NCBI RefSeq assembly: GCF_000212375.1
Contig: NC_015501.1
Coordinates: forward strand, 1,488,001-1,552,000
Direction: 5' to 3'
DNA length: 64,000 nucleotides
Origin: Porphyromonas asaccharolytica DSM 20707
GTDB taxonomy: Bacteria > Bacteroidota > Bacteroidia > Bacteroidales > Porphyromonadaceae
This document shows positions 18,159 to 27,333 of this stretch, in pieces. The stretch's first letter is position 1; the number at the start of each line of letters is the position of its first letter. Position numbers and translations under genes: made by a program. The notes beneath the pieces are model-generated. The model was given only the letters and a program-made list of their open reading frames with translations, ran no database searches and was not told the DNA's origin.

Positions 18159-19634
18159 TTACTGCTGGCTTAGAGCTGCGTGCATATTGGCAGCAGCCTT
18201 GCGTCCGTCACCCATAGCGAGGATGACTGTCGCACCGCCACGGACGATGTCGCCACCAGCGTAGACCTCATTGATAGAGCTTTGGTTCTGCTCGTTGACG
18301 ATGACGGTCCCCTTAGGAGAGACTTCCAGACCTTGGAAAGAGCGTGGTATGAGTGGGTTCGGCGAGACACCGATGCTCACGACAACCACATCCACATCTA
18401 CCTCATCGATAGCTCCTGGTATGGGTACAGGCTTGCGACGACCATCGGGTGTGGGGTCGCCTAGCTCCATGCGCTGTAGCTTCATACGGCACACTTTGCC
18501 CTTTTCGTTGCCTTCGTACTCGATGGGGTTGTGTAGGGTGAGGAACTCGACGCCCTCAGCCTTAGCATGCAGGATCTCTTCACGACGTGCAGGCATCTCC
18601 TCCTCGCTACGACGATAGACGATCATAGCACGCTTAGCTCCAAGACGGAGTGCCGTACGGACTGAGTCCATAGCGGTGTTACCACCTCCGATGACAGCGA
18701 CCACGTCTCCCTTATAGATAGGCGTTTCAGAGCCCTCAGTGCCAGCACCCATTAGATTGACACGGGTGAGGTACTCGTTAGAGCTCATGACACCGGCGAG
18801 GTTCTCCCCAGGGATATTCATAAAGTTTGGCAAGCCAGCGCCACTACCCACGAAGATGCCTACGAAGCCCATCTCCTGTAGCTGCTCGTAAGAGAGCGTA
18901 CGACCTACGACGACGTTGGTCTCAAAGTGTACACCCATCTGCTCTAAGATCTTGAGCTCGGCGTTGACGACACGTAGCGGGAGGCGGAACTCGGGGATGC
19001 CATACTTCAGCACGCCACCGACCTCGTGCAGAGCCTCGAAGACGGTCACATCGTACCCCCAGCGCGCCATATCGCCAGCGAAAGAGAGTCCGGCGGGACC
19101 ACTCCCGATGACAGCAATTTTCTTCCCATTGGCGGGAGCCATCTCGGGTAGTTCGTATAGCCCATTTTCTCGCTCATAGTCTGCTACAAAGCGCTCTAGA
19201 TAACCGATGGCTACGGCATCGCGCTTCATCTTCTCCGTGTAGATACAATGCTTCTCACACTGCTTCTCCTGAGGGCATACACGACCGCAGACGGCGGGCA
19301 GAGAACTACTCTCACGGATGATGTGCGCAGCTGCGGCAAAGTCTCCACGCTCTACATTCTTAATGAATGAGGGGATATTGATTGATACGGGGCAACCCTC
19401 CATACAAGAGGGATTGGCACAGTCGAGACAGCGAATAGCCTCCTGACGAGCCTCAGCCTCGGTGAGACCACAGTTGACCTCCTTGGTTAGACTGTGCGCA
19501 CGCTCGTGTGGATCGACCTCAGTCATCTTGACTCGAGGTATAGCCATGCGCTCCTTGCCGGTATGTGCCTTGCGAAGCTCCTCGCGCCAAGGTTCGTTGC
19601 GACGAGCAGTGATCAGATCCTTTTGTTCTGACAT
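18159..19634 (-). CDS. nfnB: NADH-dependent ferredoxin:NADP+ oxidoreductase large subunit (NfnB), GltD-like
   Basis: 491 residues. Two N-terminal cysteine clusters for [4Fe-4S] centres (CLDCANPSCMEGCPVSI and CGRVCPQEKQCEKHC) precede an FAD-binding GSGPAGLSFAGD and an NADPH-binding GGGNTAMDSVRTAL; YAGGDIVRGGATVILAMGDGRKAA closes the FAD site. The fold is that of glutamate synthase small subunits, so it is often labelled GltD. The adjacent NfnA-type gene 31 nt upstream and the absence of a gltB gene argue for NfnAB, the electron-bifurcating transhydrogenase of anaerobes linking NADH, ferredoxin and NADPH pools. Confidence 0.88.
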   Translation of the reverse strand: MSEQKDLITARRNEPWREELRKAHTGKERMAIPRVKMTEVDPHERAHSLTKEVNCGLTEAEARQEAIRCLDCANPSCMEGCPVSINIPSFIKNVERGDFAAAAHIIRESSSLPAVCGRVCPQEKQCEKHCIYTEKMKRDAVAIGYLERFVADYERENGLYELPEMAPANGKKIAVIGSGPAGLSFAGDMARWGYDVTVFEALHEVGGVLKYGIPEFRLPLRVVNAELKILEQMGVHFETNVVVGRTLSYEQLQEMGFVGIFVGSGAGLPNFMNIPGENLAGVMSSNEYLTRVNLMGAGTEGSETPIYKGDVVAVIGGGNTAMDSVRTALRLGAKRAMIVYRRSEEEMPARREEILHAKAEGVEFLTLHNPIEYEGNEKGKVCRMKLQRMELGDPTPDGRRKPVPIPGAIDEVDVDVVVVSIGVSPNPLIPRSFQGLEVSPKGTVIVNEQNQSSINEVYAGGDIVRGGATVILAMGDGRKAAANMHAALSQQ

Positions 19635-19665
19635 TGTAATATGTGGTTAGCTCAGTGTGATACGA

Positions 19666-20451
19666 TTATTTTTTATAGGTATTCAGACGCATCAGTAGCT
19701 CGTCAAAGTCTACCTGGTGAGCGTCAAACTCAGGTCCGTCGACGCATACGAAGCGTGTCTTGCCTCCGACGGTGATACGACAAGCACCGCACATGCCAGT
19801 GCCGTCAACCATGATGGTATTGAGAGAGGCGGTGGTGGGGATGTTGTACTTCTTAGTTAGCAGAGCGACAAACTTCATCATGATGGCGGGCCCAATCGTT
19901 ACGCAGAGGTCTACCTTCTCACGCTTGATGACAGACTCGACCCCATCGGTCACAAGTCCCTTAGTCCCATAGGAGCCATCATCAGTCATGATGATGATCT
20001 CGTCAGCAAACTCTCTAAACTCCTTCTCTAGGATGATGAGTTCCTTAGTACGTGCCGCAGCGACGACGATCACCTTATTGCCAGCAGCCTTGAGTGCACG
20101 AGCGATAGGGTAGAGTGGAGCCATACCGACACCACCACCAGCACAGACTACGGTGCCAAAGTTTTCAATGTGAGTAGCTTGTCCTAGGGGTCCCACGATG
20201 TCGTGGATCATGTCCCCAGCCTCTAGAGCGACTAGTCGCTGAGAGGACTCACCGACCGCCTGAACGATCAGCGTGATTGTGCCGGCATCTACATCAGCAT
20301 CGGCAATAGTGTAGGGTACGCGCTCACTGTGATCGGTGACACGTACGATGACAAAGTGTCCAGCACGGCGTGACTTGGCAATCAAAGGTGCCTCGACAAC
20401 CAGCTTGGCTACTTTTTCGGAGAGAAAAGTCTTACTGACTATACGATTCAT
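19666..20451 (-). CDS. nfnA: NADH-dependent ferredoxin:NADP+ oxidoreductase small subunit (NfnA)
   Basis: 261 residues with the ferredoxin-reductase fold: FAD-binding ERVPYTIADAD, NAD-binding VCAGGGVGMAPLYPIARAL, and a C-terminal [2Fe-2S] site (MVDGTGMCGACRITVGGKTRFVCVDGPEFD). Related to PyrK and sulfide dehydrogenase beta subunits. Together with nfnB it would bifurcate electrons between NADH and ferredoxin/NADP+. First gene of the two-gene unit, with a -7 element 70 nt upstream. Confidence 0.9.
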   Translation of the reverse strand: MNRIVSKTFLSEKVAKLVVEAPLIAKSRRAGHFVIVRVTDHSERVPYTIADADVDAGTITLIVQAVGESSQRLVALEAGDMIHDIVGPLGQATHIENFGTVVCAGGGVGMAPLYPIARALKAAGNKVIVVAAARTKELIILEKEFREFADEIIIMTDDGSYGTKGLVTDGVESVIKREKVDLCVTIGPAIMMKFVALLTKKYNIPTTASLNTIMVDGTGMCGACRITVGGKTRFVCVDGPEFDAHQVDFDELLMRLNTYKK

Positions 20452-20519
20452 AGCGTTGTGTGATATGATATAAGCTAATCAAGAATGGTCTCGATAGGGT
20501 ACCTAGAGGTAGGTATTGC

Positions 20520-20527
20520 CAAAGGTA
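20520..20527 (-). promoter_or_regulatory. -7 element upstream of nfnA
   Basis: Reads TACCTTTG on the minus strand, about 70 nt before the nfnA ATG. Confidence 0.5.
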
Positions 20528-20542
20528 CGACTTTTTCACCAC

Positions 20543-22240
20543 CTAGCCACTAATTCTACTAGAGTTTGCATTTCGTAGCTCGATGATCCGCACACTGTAA
20601 GGGGCTAGCTCTATAGTCAGCGGAGCCCATGGCTGGAAGGCGTAGAGCTGCTCTTGGGGAGCTTCTAGATAGGTGTGTGTCGTCACACGCATCAGTTGCT
20701 GCGGGTCATCACGCTCCTTCGAGACTGGGAGGAAGAGTGGATAGCGCTGTAGGTCGGCCGTAAAGTTGCTTAGGACGGCTATCCCGATCGTGTCGCTGGT
20801 CTGTTGCTCTGCGGGATCTAGTAGTCGTAGGTAACCATAGGTGCGCTCAGCATTGAAGCCTCCCCACCGACGAGCCTGCTCCTGTATCGAGTGAAAAGCT
20901 CCCCTCAGTATGACTGGGTGCTGCGCCCATTGCATCAGCCGAAGATAGCTCTGAAAGATCGGGTCGGCAGGGTCACGATGACCTAGAGCGGGGATGCTCC
21001 AGTAGTCAAAGATCGTGGTACGCCCGTCAGTACCGCTGTATCCCTCGGCATCGACGCCTCTCTCTCCATACTCCTGCCCAGCGTAGAGAAGTAATGGGCT
21101 AGGGGTAGCGAGCGCAAGCAGCGTCATGGCGGTGAGCCCTCGTTGTGCTGAGTCGGCAAAGTAAGGCGAGGCAAGACGCACCTCGTCGTGGTTTTCTAGG
21201 AAGTAGAGTAGCGTGTCGGGAGCGTACTCCTTATTATTATGGATGAGTTGCTCTTCGATAGCAGAGACCGAGTGCTCTTGGGTGATTACTTGATAGAGCG
21301 TGTCGTAGAGTCCGCTCTTGTCATAAAGTAGGTCGAAGGCTCCCTCCTCTAAGTATCTATGGTAGTTATCTATCTGGTAGATCTCTGCGACAAAGGTGAC
21401 GGGATACTGCTCCTGCACCTGCGGTATGACCCAGTGCCAAAACTTCACCGGCACCATCTCGACCATATCACAGCGAAAGCCGTCTACCCCCTCGGCAGCC
21501 CAGTAGCAGAGGATGTCTCGCATCTGGATCCACGTGGCAGGTATCGGGTCAAAGTGTGAGACACGAGAGCCATCGGGGCGGTAGTCTACGCCATAGTTCA
21601 GTTTGATCGTCTCGTACCAGTCGTTGGCAGAGGGAGCGGCAGACCAGCAGTCATTGCCCGTGACACGAGCTGGCTCTTCGAGATAACTAGAGGAGCGATT
21701 GGGTAGTTGGAGCGAGGAGCCAGGTAGGTAGTAGAAGTTGTTGTCTGGATCAAATGCTTTGCTCCTATCATCCTTAGCCCCTAGGGGTGTAGTCCCTAGG
21801 GGCGTGTGAGCCCCATCATACTGTCGTGAGACATGGTTGGGGACAAAGTCTATGATCACTTTCAACCCATGACGATGGCAGCGGTCTACGAAAGAGCGAA
21901 AAATCTCTCGCCGCCCCATCGGCTCTCGCACGATGGTCGGGTGTACGTCGTAGTAGTCAGTGATAGCGTACGGTGACCCCGCTTGTCCCTTGACAATGTC
22001 GGGGTGCTGATTAGGACAGTCAGTCCAGCCACTCAGAGGTGTCTGGATGGCGTGGCGTATGATCCCGATCGACCATAGGTGAGAGACTCCTAGCGAAGCA
22101 AGGTAGTCAAGTGCTGCATCGTCAAAGTCTTCGAGCGTGCCCGTGCCGTTTTGCTCTAGAGTGCCATGAGGCGTCAGCTGAGCGTGCGCCTTCTTATTAC
22201 CCCATAGACGTACTAGTGTGGAGTAGATTATGGTGCGCAT
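20543..22240 (-). CDS. Alpha-amylase family (GH13) glycoside hydrolase
   Basis: 565 residues, no signal peptide, so cytosolic. GH13 conserved regions: DFVPNH (131-136), DGFRCDMVEM with nucleophile Asp258, FVAEIY with acid/base Glu286, and FLENHDEVRLAS with the third Asp352. A C-terminal beta domain ends in ELAPYSVRIIEL. Substrate not decided from sequence; an alpha-1,4-glucan or a trehalose-type sugar is possible. Starts 3 nt downstream of the patatin gene, so probably cotranscribed. Useful for glycogen turnover in an otherwise weakly saccharolytic organism (inference). Confidence 0.9.
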   Translation of the reverse strand: MRTIIYSTLVRLWGNKKAHAQLTPHGTLEQNGTGTLEDFDDAALDYLASLGVSHLWSIGIIRHAIQTPLSGWTDCPNQHPDIVKGQAGSPYAITDYYDVHPTIVREPMGRREIFRSFVDRCHRHGLKVIIDFVPNHVSRQYDGAHTPLGTTPLGAKDDRSKAFDPDNNFYYLPGSSLQLPNRSSSYLEEPARVTGNDCWSAAPSANDWYETIKLNYGVDYRPDGSRVSHFDPIPATWIQMRDILCYWAAEGVDGFRCDMVEMVPVKFWHWVIPQVQEQYPVTFVAEIYQIDNYHRYLEEGAFDLLYDKSGLYDTLYQVITQEHSVSAIEEQLIHNNKEYAPDTLLYFLENHDEVRLASPYFADSAQRGLTAMTLLALATPSPLLLYAGQEYGERGVDAEGYSGTDGRTTIFDYWSIPALGHRDPADPIFQSYLRLMQWAQHPVILRGAFHSIQEQARRWGGFNAERTYGYLRLLDPAEQQTSDTIGIAVLSNFTADLQRYPLFLPVSKERDDPQQLMRVTTHTYLEAPQEQLYAFQPWAPLTIELAPYSVRIIELRNANSSRISG

Positions 22241-22243
22241 AGC

Positions 22244-23161
22244 CTACGCTTTGCCCTTTTGTGAGAGTAGATCGATGATCTCTCTAAACTGCTCCTCCTC
22301 TTCGTACGCCTTGCTGATGAGCTGGTAGCCAATGTCTGAGATGATGTCTACGGGAGAGACATCGTAGGCACCAAAATGAGAGAGTAGGGGAGACTGGAGC
22401 ACGACGTCGCATAGCTCTAGGTCGATAGTCACATTGGCACGCATCATGATGCGTATGAGACGGTCGGAGAGGCGAAGTATATTTTTTGTAGGCGTATTGT
22501 CCACCTCGGGGCTTAGATTGATCCCAAGGAGGAAGTCACACGACTCACGGATAGGACGTGCGGGTAGATTCATAAAGACCCCTCCATCGACATACTGCTC
22601 GCCATCGATGACAACGGGCTCGAAGAGGATCGGTATCGAGCAGGAGGCCACCACGGCAGAGGCTAGATCTCCCTCTGTAAAGTCACGCGCCTCGGCTCTA
22701 TTGAGATTCGTCGCGATGATATGCATGGGGATCGGTAGATCCTCAATACGCTCATGGCGTAGGGTCTCTTTGAGGAATTGTCGGTACTTATTGGTTTTGA
22801 GTAGAGAGAGCCTAGGAGTGGTCAGCGAGGTCATATTCATGAAGCCAAAATGTGACGACAGGTCATAGATCTCCTCACTGCTGTAGCCGTCTGCATAGAG
22901 AGCACCCATGAGCGAACCTACACTAGTCCCAGCGATAATGTCAGGCCGCACGTTATGCTCCTCTAGAAAGCGAAAGACACCTATATAGGCCAGCCCACGA
23001 GCACTACCCCCACAGAGAGCTAGACCGAAGGTGGGTCTACTGCCGTAAGTCCATGTGCGGACACGCTCTACCAGCTTATCGAGCGAAGTGGATATGAGGG
23101 CAGAGCCGCGCTCGATGAGCCGCTCTCCCTGAGCTTTTAGGTCAGAAGGATTGAGTGCCAT
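22244..23161 (-). CDS. Patatin-like phospholipase family protein
   Basis: 305 residues with the patatin core: oxyanion loop CGGSARG (50-56), nucleophile motif GTSVG with Ser80, and the dyad Asp192 in YVDGGVFMNLPARP. Acts as a serine lipid acyl hydrolase. No signal peptide. It lies between YihY and the GH13 gene with gaps of 11 and 3 nt, so the three form one unit. Confidence 0.9.
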   Translation of the reverse strand: MALNPSDLKAQGERLIERGSALISTSLDKLVERVRTWTYGSRPTFGLALCGGSARGLAYIGVFRFLEEHNVRPDIIAGTSVGSLMGALYADGYSSEEIYDLSSHFGFMNMTSLTTPRLSLLKTNKYRQFLKETLRHERIEDLPIPMHIIATNLNRAEARDFTEGDLASAVVASCSIPILFEPVVIDGEQYVDGGVFMNLPARPIRESCDFLLGINLSPEVDNTPTKNILRLSDRLIRIMMRANVTIDLELCDVVLQSPLLSHFGAYDVSPVDIISDIGYQLISKAYEEEEQFREIIDLLSQKGKA

Positions 23162-23172
23162 ATCTGGTTTGT

Positions 23173-24627
23173 TTAGATGGTTGAGGGTTTTCTGCCCAGA
23201 GGTAGTTCTGCCAGGAGTGTCGTCAGCGGTGGCTCAGTAAAGGCACGACGTGAGGCGACCACCAGCTCCCACTCCTCGGCAAACTGCTGCTGCGTGAGCA
23301 TATGGTTACGATGTCCCGAGCGATCCATACGATCGAGGAGGTACCCCACGGTCAGCAGGTCGGGATCGACGGCTAGGTTGTAGTGTAGCTCCTTGTCACG
23401 AGAGCTATAGACTACCTCGATGATGAGTTCCTCCTCGAGTAGCTTAGCGATGATCTCACTGGTCTGATTGATCGGCAGGTGACAAGCCTCTGAGAGCGAA
23501 GGTATATCATGAGGCTCAGGCTCGGTGTGATCGAGGAAGCGCTGCACGATGTGTCCCATCACTAGAACCGTCAGGAAGTCTGAGTAGCGAGGGGAGACAT
23601 TGGTCGCATCCTTGGCATAGGTGAAGTTCACCACATTCTGTATGGAGAAGCATAGCTTAGCGCTAAAGAGGGTGATCGACCAGACCACCTGTAGCCATAA
23701 GAGCAAGAGCGGTATAGCTGCAAATCCACCATAGATAGCATTGTACTTAGAGATCCATAAGATACCGCTAACGTAGAGTGCCTGTAGGATTTGGAAGGCG
23801 CTACCTGCTATGGCTCCAGAGATGAGTGCTGGGAGGAACTTGACCCGAGTGTTAGGGAGTGCCATGAATATACCTGCAAACATGAAGATGAGGATGACGT
23901 ACGGGAACAACTTGAGCATAAACTCCCATACAGGCGTGAAGAAGATGTAGTCGTTGAACCAAGTATTCTTTATCGTCGCCATCATCACGGTCAGTCCCGA
24001 TGAGAGCGTCATCAAGATAGGCAGTAGCACGACCATCGTGATGTAGTCTGTTAGCTTGCGTCCTATCGAACGCCCTCGAGGCACTCCCCAGATGACGTTG
24101 AAGGTCTGCTCGATCGTGTCCAAAAGGAGGAAGATCGTGTAGAGAAACAGTACCAAGCCGACCCCTAAGAAGAGCCCTCCTTGTACCTGTCCTAGATAGT
24201 TCTCCACAAAGCCCATCATCGTGTCCAGTTCGTTCTGATGCCCTGGCATATAGGTCATCAGAAAGTCATAGATGGTGTCTTGAAAACCAAACCCCTTGGC
24301 AAAAGCTACAAGAAGTGCCAGCATCGGCACGATAGAAAGAAACGTCCTATAGGTTAGCGCCGAGGCATGGCGACTCAATCGTTGGTCTATATAGCCCTTG
24401 ATGGCCATATAGAGAGCCTTGAGCGTATTGATGTAGAGCCGTCGAAAGCCTCGCACCTCCTGTGGCTGTATGTGCCACATATCGCTCGTGACGAAGCGAA
24501 CCACCTTATAGGCTCCCACCTTGAGCTTGCGCACCCAGGTGGAGGGCTTGCGAGCGGCGTGCTCTACGGTTGTAGCCTGCTTAGAGCCTTCGTGCTTATG
24601 ATGTGTAGAGTTGGAGTGCTGTGGCAT
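23173..24627 (-). CDS. YihY/BrkB family inner-membrane protein
   Basis: 484 residues. The N-terminal half carries several hydrophobic segments (FLSIVPMLALLVAFAKGFGF, GLFLGVGLVLFLYTIFLLL, VVLLPILMTLSSGLTVMMA, YVILIFMFAGIFMALP, AIPLLLLWLQVVWSITLFS) typical of the YihY fold, once called ribonuclease BN in error. The last 120 residues resemble a winged helix (LSEACHLPINQTSEIIAKLLEEELI), a common Bacteroidota extension. Function unknown. First gene of a run with patatin and GH13; rnpB lies about 100 nt upstream on the same strand. Confidence 0.88.
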   Translation of the reverse strand: MPQHSNSTHHKHEGSKQATTVEHAARKPSTWVRKLKVGAYKVVRFVTSDMWHIQPQEVRGFRRLYINTLKALYMAIKGYIDQRLSRHASALTYRTFLSIVPMLALLVAFAKGFGFQDTIYDFLMTYMPGHQNELDTMMGFVENYLGQVQGGLFLGVGLVLFLYTIFLLLDTIEQTFNVIWGVPRGRSIGRKLTDYITMVVLLPILMTLSSGLTVMMATIKNTWFNDYIFFTPVWEFMLKLFPYVILIFMFAGIFMALPNTRVKFLPALISGAIAGSAFQILQALYVSGILWISKYNAIYGGFAAIPLLLLWLQVVWSITLFSAKLCFSIQNVVNFTYAKDATNVSPRYSDFLTVLVMGHIVQRFLDHTEPEPHDIPSLSEACHLPINQTSEIIAKLLEEELIIEVVYSSRDKELHYNLAVDPDLLTVGYLLDRMDRSGHRNHMLTQQQFAEEWELVVASRRAFTEPPLTTLLAELPLGRKPSTI

Positions 24628-24729
24628 GAAGTTAGCGATACTATATTATATGTATGTATTTTGGTGCGAAAGGAAGGTGTGCTTTGCTGGGCATGGCTTC
24701 ACCTTGCGCTCACGCAGCGAGTCACGGAG

Positions 24730-25126
24730 AGGACAGTAGGTCTATAAGCCGGGTTCTGTGCCAGTCACGAGGAGTGGCGCTTGTCATTTATCTACGACAC
24801 CCGTTGCCGAGTGCCTCTAGCAATCTACCCTCCGACTAGGACGAGTAGCCCTCATAGCGTCGGTATACTTGATCTTGCAACCCATAGTGTGTACAGCCAG
24901 TGGGTCACCCACACTGCTGGTGAGCTCTTACCTCACCTTCTCACCCTTACCTAGCGTGCCGTAGGCAGCTCTAGGCGGTCATTCTCTTCTACACGTCACC
25001 TACCCTCGCGGATAGCTCTCTGTTAGGGAGTATGGTACTCTGCGTTGCCCGGACTTTCCTCTCTCGCTTGCGGGCGGAGCCGAGGCTCTCACCCTCTTAC
25101 GACAGCGACAAGCCGATCTACTGCCA
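24730..25126 (-). ncRNA. rnpB: RNase P RNA, class A
   Basis: On the minus strand the 5' region has GAGAGGAAAGTCCGGGC (the universal CR I sequence) and the 3' end has the CACAGAACCCGGCTTATAGACC-type tail, written here in parts: CACAGAAC, CCGGCTTATAGACC. Helix P1 can form between GGCAGTAGATC at the 5' end and GACCTACTGTC at the 3' end, which set the limits at about 25126 and 24730 (roughly 400 nt). The RNA is the catalytic part of RNase P, which trims tRNA 5' leaders. Confidence 0.93.
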
Positions 25127-25182
25127 TATCCATGATACGTCACCGAGAGCCTGTCACTTTAGAGCAGCACGCTCTCACTGTG

Positions 25183-25190
25183 CAAAGATA
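25183..25190 (-). promoter_or_regulatory. -7 element for rnpB
   Basis: TATCTTTG on the minus strand (fits TAnnTTTG), about 57 nt upstream of the predicted 5' end of mature rnpB. MITE copy 2 begins about 50 nt further upstream. Confidence 0.5.
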
Positions 25191-25241
25191 CAAAATGAAG
25201 CGATTAGAGGTGATCGCTCAGTCTTACGATAAGAGGTGATC

Positions 25242-25520
25242 GGCTAATTCTTATTTTGATGTGCTGGGGAGAAGGTCGATCCCCACGTGGAAATTCTCAA
25301 ATCTCCACGTGAAGAATAAAAAATCTCCACGTGGATATGAAATGAAACTTCGGAGGAATCAAACGAAACTTCGGAGGAATCGTTTCGTCCCTACGTGGAG
25401 AATAAAAAATATCCACGTGGGAAATCGAAAATCTTCACGTGGATATTCTGTTTTATAGTCTCAGTTGATTAGAATACTTCATCCTAAAGCTTTCCCAGCA
25501 TCTCAAAATAGGAATTAGCC
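25242..25520. mobile_element. 279-bp MITE-like element, copy 2
   Basis: Same length and nearly the same sequence as copy 1. It begins GGCTAATT and ends AATTAGCC, with 26-bp inverted ends matching at 23 positions. Flanks AGGTGATC (25234-25241) and AGGTGAGG (25521-25528) agree at 6 of 8 bases, fitting an aged 8-bp target duplication. The interior carries the same palindrome array. A 65-codon frame running through it is a by-product of the repeat. It lies between the rnpB promoter and the promoter of the aldolase gene. Confidence 0.88.
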
Positions 25521-25541
25521 AGGTGAGGTGGAAAAGATCGA

Positions 25542-25573
25542 TTGACCTATGTGACATATTTTTATTACCTTTG
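25542..25573 (+). promoter_or_regulatory. Promoter of the class I aldolase gene
   Basis: TTG at 25542-25544, a 21-nt spacer and TACCTTTG at 25566-25573: a good fit to the Bacteroidota -33/-7 pattern. It begins 21 nt after the right end of MITE copy 2. Confidence 0.7.
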
Positions 25574-25675
25574 AGGAGCTTAAGGCCGAGATGGTGGCAA
25601 TGGGTCGCATTTCGAACTTCTTTACTAGAGAAGAGCCAAGCGATTGATAAGCGTCTAACTTACTTTTTACACAAT

Positions 25676-26557
25676 ATGAATCAGAAGCAATTAGAACAGA
25701 TGAAAAATGGTCGTGGCTTCGTCGGAGCGCTCGACCAAAGTGGTGGCTCAACGCCCAAGGCTCTGAAGGCTTACGGTCTAACAGAGGATGCCTGGAAGAA
25801 TGAGGATGAGATGTTTGATCTGATCCACCAGATGCGTACGCGTATGATCAAGAGTCCCGCCTTTGCTACGGGCAAGCTTGTGGGTGTGATCCTCTTTGAG
25901 CGCACGATGCGTGGTCAGATCGATGGCATGAATACGGCTGACTATCTCTGGGAGAAGCTGAGCATCGTCCCCTTCCTCAAGGTAGACAAGGGACTACAGG
26001 AGCTACAGGATGGCGTACAGCTGATGAAGCCATTCCCAGGACTCGATGATCTGCTCAATGATGCTACCAAATACCATATCTTCGGCACTAAGATGCGTAG
26101 TGTCATCAAGGAGGCTAATGAGAAGGGTATCAAGGCTATCGTCGATCAGCAGTTTGAGTGGGGTAAGCAGATCCTAGCTCACGATCTCGTGCCTATCCTA
26201 GAGCCTGAGGTGGACATACACTGCCCCGACAAGGCTGAGGCTGAGCAGATCCTCAAGCGTGAGATCCTCGCACACCTAGATAAGCTGGATCGTCCTGTCA
26301 TGCTCAAGATCACACTCCCCACTGAGGACAATCTCTACAAGGAGGTCATCGAGCATCCTAATATGCTTCGTGTAGTGGCTCTATCTGGCGGTTATAGCCG
26401 TGAGCACGCTAATGAGCTACTTGCTCGCAATAAGGGCGTGATCGCATCTTTCTCTCGCGCACTCGCTGAGGGTCTGTCCGCACAGCAGAGCGATGAGGAG
26501 TTCAACGCTACGATCGAGAAGTCGGTCGATGATGTCTATCAGGCTTCTATCAAGTAA
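25676..26557 (+). CDS. Fructose-bisphosphate aldolase, class I
   Basis: Cleaves fructose 1,6-bisphosphate to dihydroxyacetone phosphate and glyceraldehyde 3-phosphate in glycolysis and gluconeogenesis. The ATG at 25676 ([30 protein letters not shown]) is chosen because the 51 codons upstream in frame are not family-like and the promoter lies inside them. This gives 293 residues, the normal length. [12 protein letters not shown] holds the Schiff-base Lys; [20 protein letters not shown] is the phosphate-binding segment. Single gene with its own promoter and terminator. Confidence 0.95.
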   Translation: MNQKQLEQMKNGRGFVGALDQSGGSTPKALKAYGLTEDAWKNEDEMFDLIHQMRTRMIKSPAFATGKLVGVILFERTMRGQIDGMNTADYLWEKLSIVPFLKVDKGLQELQDGVQLMKPFPGLDDLLNDATKYHIFGTKMRSVIKEANEKGIKAIVDQQFEWGKQILAHDLVPILEPEVDIHCPDKAEAEQILKREILAHLDKLDRPVMLKITLPTEDNLYKEVIEHPNMLRVVALSGGYSREHANELLARNKGVIASFSRALAEGLSAQQSDEEFNATIEKSVDDVYQASIK

Positions 26558-26576
26558 ACCTAATTATAGATACGAA

Positions 26577-26617
26577 AAAAGAGGAGCTATCGCCCGTATG
26601 GGTGGTAGCTCCTCTTT
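26577..26617. terminator. Bidirectional terminator between aldolase and RRM genes
   Basis: AAAGAGGAGCTA pairs with TAGCTCCTCTTT, extended inside by CGCCC/GGGTG. A run of A on the left and T on the right lets it serve both convergent genes. Confidence 0.85.
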
Positions 26618-26705
26618 AACTTGGATTGGTTTAGACCGTACCGTATCGTGAGATAGAGATATCTAGTCTCGCTTCACTACGGCTCGACTTTGCTCAGAAT
26701 GCTCT

Positions 26706-26966
26706 TTAGAACTTTCTTTCACGGCGAGGACGATCCTCTGCCTCACGGATGAGGAGACGACGACCTTCGAACTCCTGCTCGCTAAGAGCCTCGATAGCAC
26801 GACGAGCATCCTCGTCAGCCATATCGGCAAAGCCGAACCCGCGTGAACGCCCAGTGGCGCGATCCATGACGACACGAGCGTTGGAGACCTCTCCGAACTC
26901 GCTGAGTAGTTGCTCCAAGTCGTTCTCACGAACTCGGTAGCTTAAGTTGCCTAAATATAGGGTCAT
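26706..26966 (-). CDS. RNA-binding protein with one RRM domain
   Basis: 86 residues from the ATG at 26966 (MTLYLGNLSYRVRENDLEQLL); upstream in-frame codons derive from the AAGGG repeat of the leader and are rejected. RNP2 is LYLGNL and RNP1 is RSRGFGFADM, followed by a short basic tail (RPRRERKF). Such single-RRM proteins are common in Bacteroidota, which lack Hfq in many members, and probably bind RNA generally. A leader of about 200 nt separates it from its promoter, which may allow self-regulation (inference). Confidence 0.92.
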   Translation of the reverse strand: MTLYLGNLSYRVRENDLEQLLSEFGEVSNARVVMDRATGRSRGFGFADMADEDARRAIEALSEQEFEGRRLLIREAEDRPRRERKF

Positions 26967-26993
26967 AAAGGGAAAAAGGGAAAAAGGGAAAAT
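26967..26993 (-). promoter_or_regulatory. Purine/pyrimidine repeat at the RRM gene start
   Basis: On the minus strand TTTCCCTTTTTCCC repeats three times immediately before the ATG; on the plus strand it reads AAAGGGAAAAAGGG. No Shine-Dalgarno sequence is present on the coding strand. Confidence 0.5.
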
Positions 26994-27186
26994 AATTAGT
27001 GAAGCATTGGGAGAGAGAGACATCACACGAGTGTGATACAGATCTCAAACTGTCTGATTTGCTACCATACTGCCATCTATTGTTACGGCGATATCTGTCG
27101 TCATGATATAGTAGGCAAGAAAGAGCGACTATCCAAATTCTTAATGTGTGCCATAGCCGTCGATGCTTTCTTCCGTTTGCTGAGTG

Positions 27187-27216
27187 CAAATGTAAGTATA
27201 ATTATTGACGTGGCAA
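27187..27216 (-). promoter_or_regulatory. Promoter of the RRM gene
   Basis: On the minus strand TTG (27216-27214), 19-nt spacer, TACATTTG (27194-27187): fits the Bacteroidota promoter. The leader is about 210 nt. Confidence 0.6.
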
Positions 27217-27259
27217 CATTTTTGACATTATTGCCAAGGCAACAGTCTCTAATTTGTAT

Positions 27260-27267
27260 TACCTTTG
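27260..27267 (+). promoter_or_regulatory. -7 element upstream of cca
   Basis: TACCTTTG, 67 nt before the cca ATG and divergent from the RRM promoter. Confidence 0.5.
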
Positions 27268-27333
27268 TAACGCTTCACTGGAGGCTTTAGTCCTTGTGCG
27301 ACAGCCTTCGTACTATGATATAGATAAATAAAT

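Noticed and set aside
18159-20451. Glutamate synthase small subunit plus dihydroorotate dehydrogenase electron-transfer subunit
   Set aside because: There is no gltB or pyrD nearby; the tight pairing of the two genes is that of nfnAB.
25032-25239. Short plus-strand frames between the YihY gene and MITE copy 2
   Set aside because: They lie antisense to rnpB, which explains the sequence.
25261-25458. 65-codon open frame with Trp/Lys-rich repeats in the second MITE (and similar frames in 5176-5571)
   Set aside because: The frames run through the 21-22-nt palindrome array. The period is not a multiple of three, there is no start context, and the near-identical first MITE copy does not preserve the frame.
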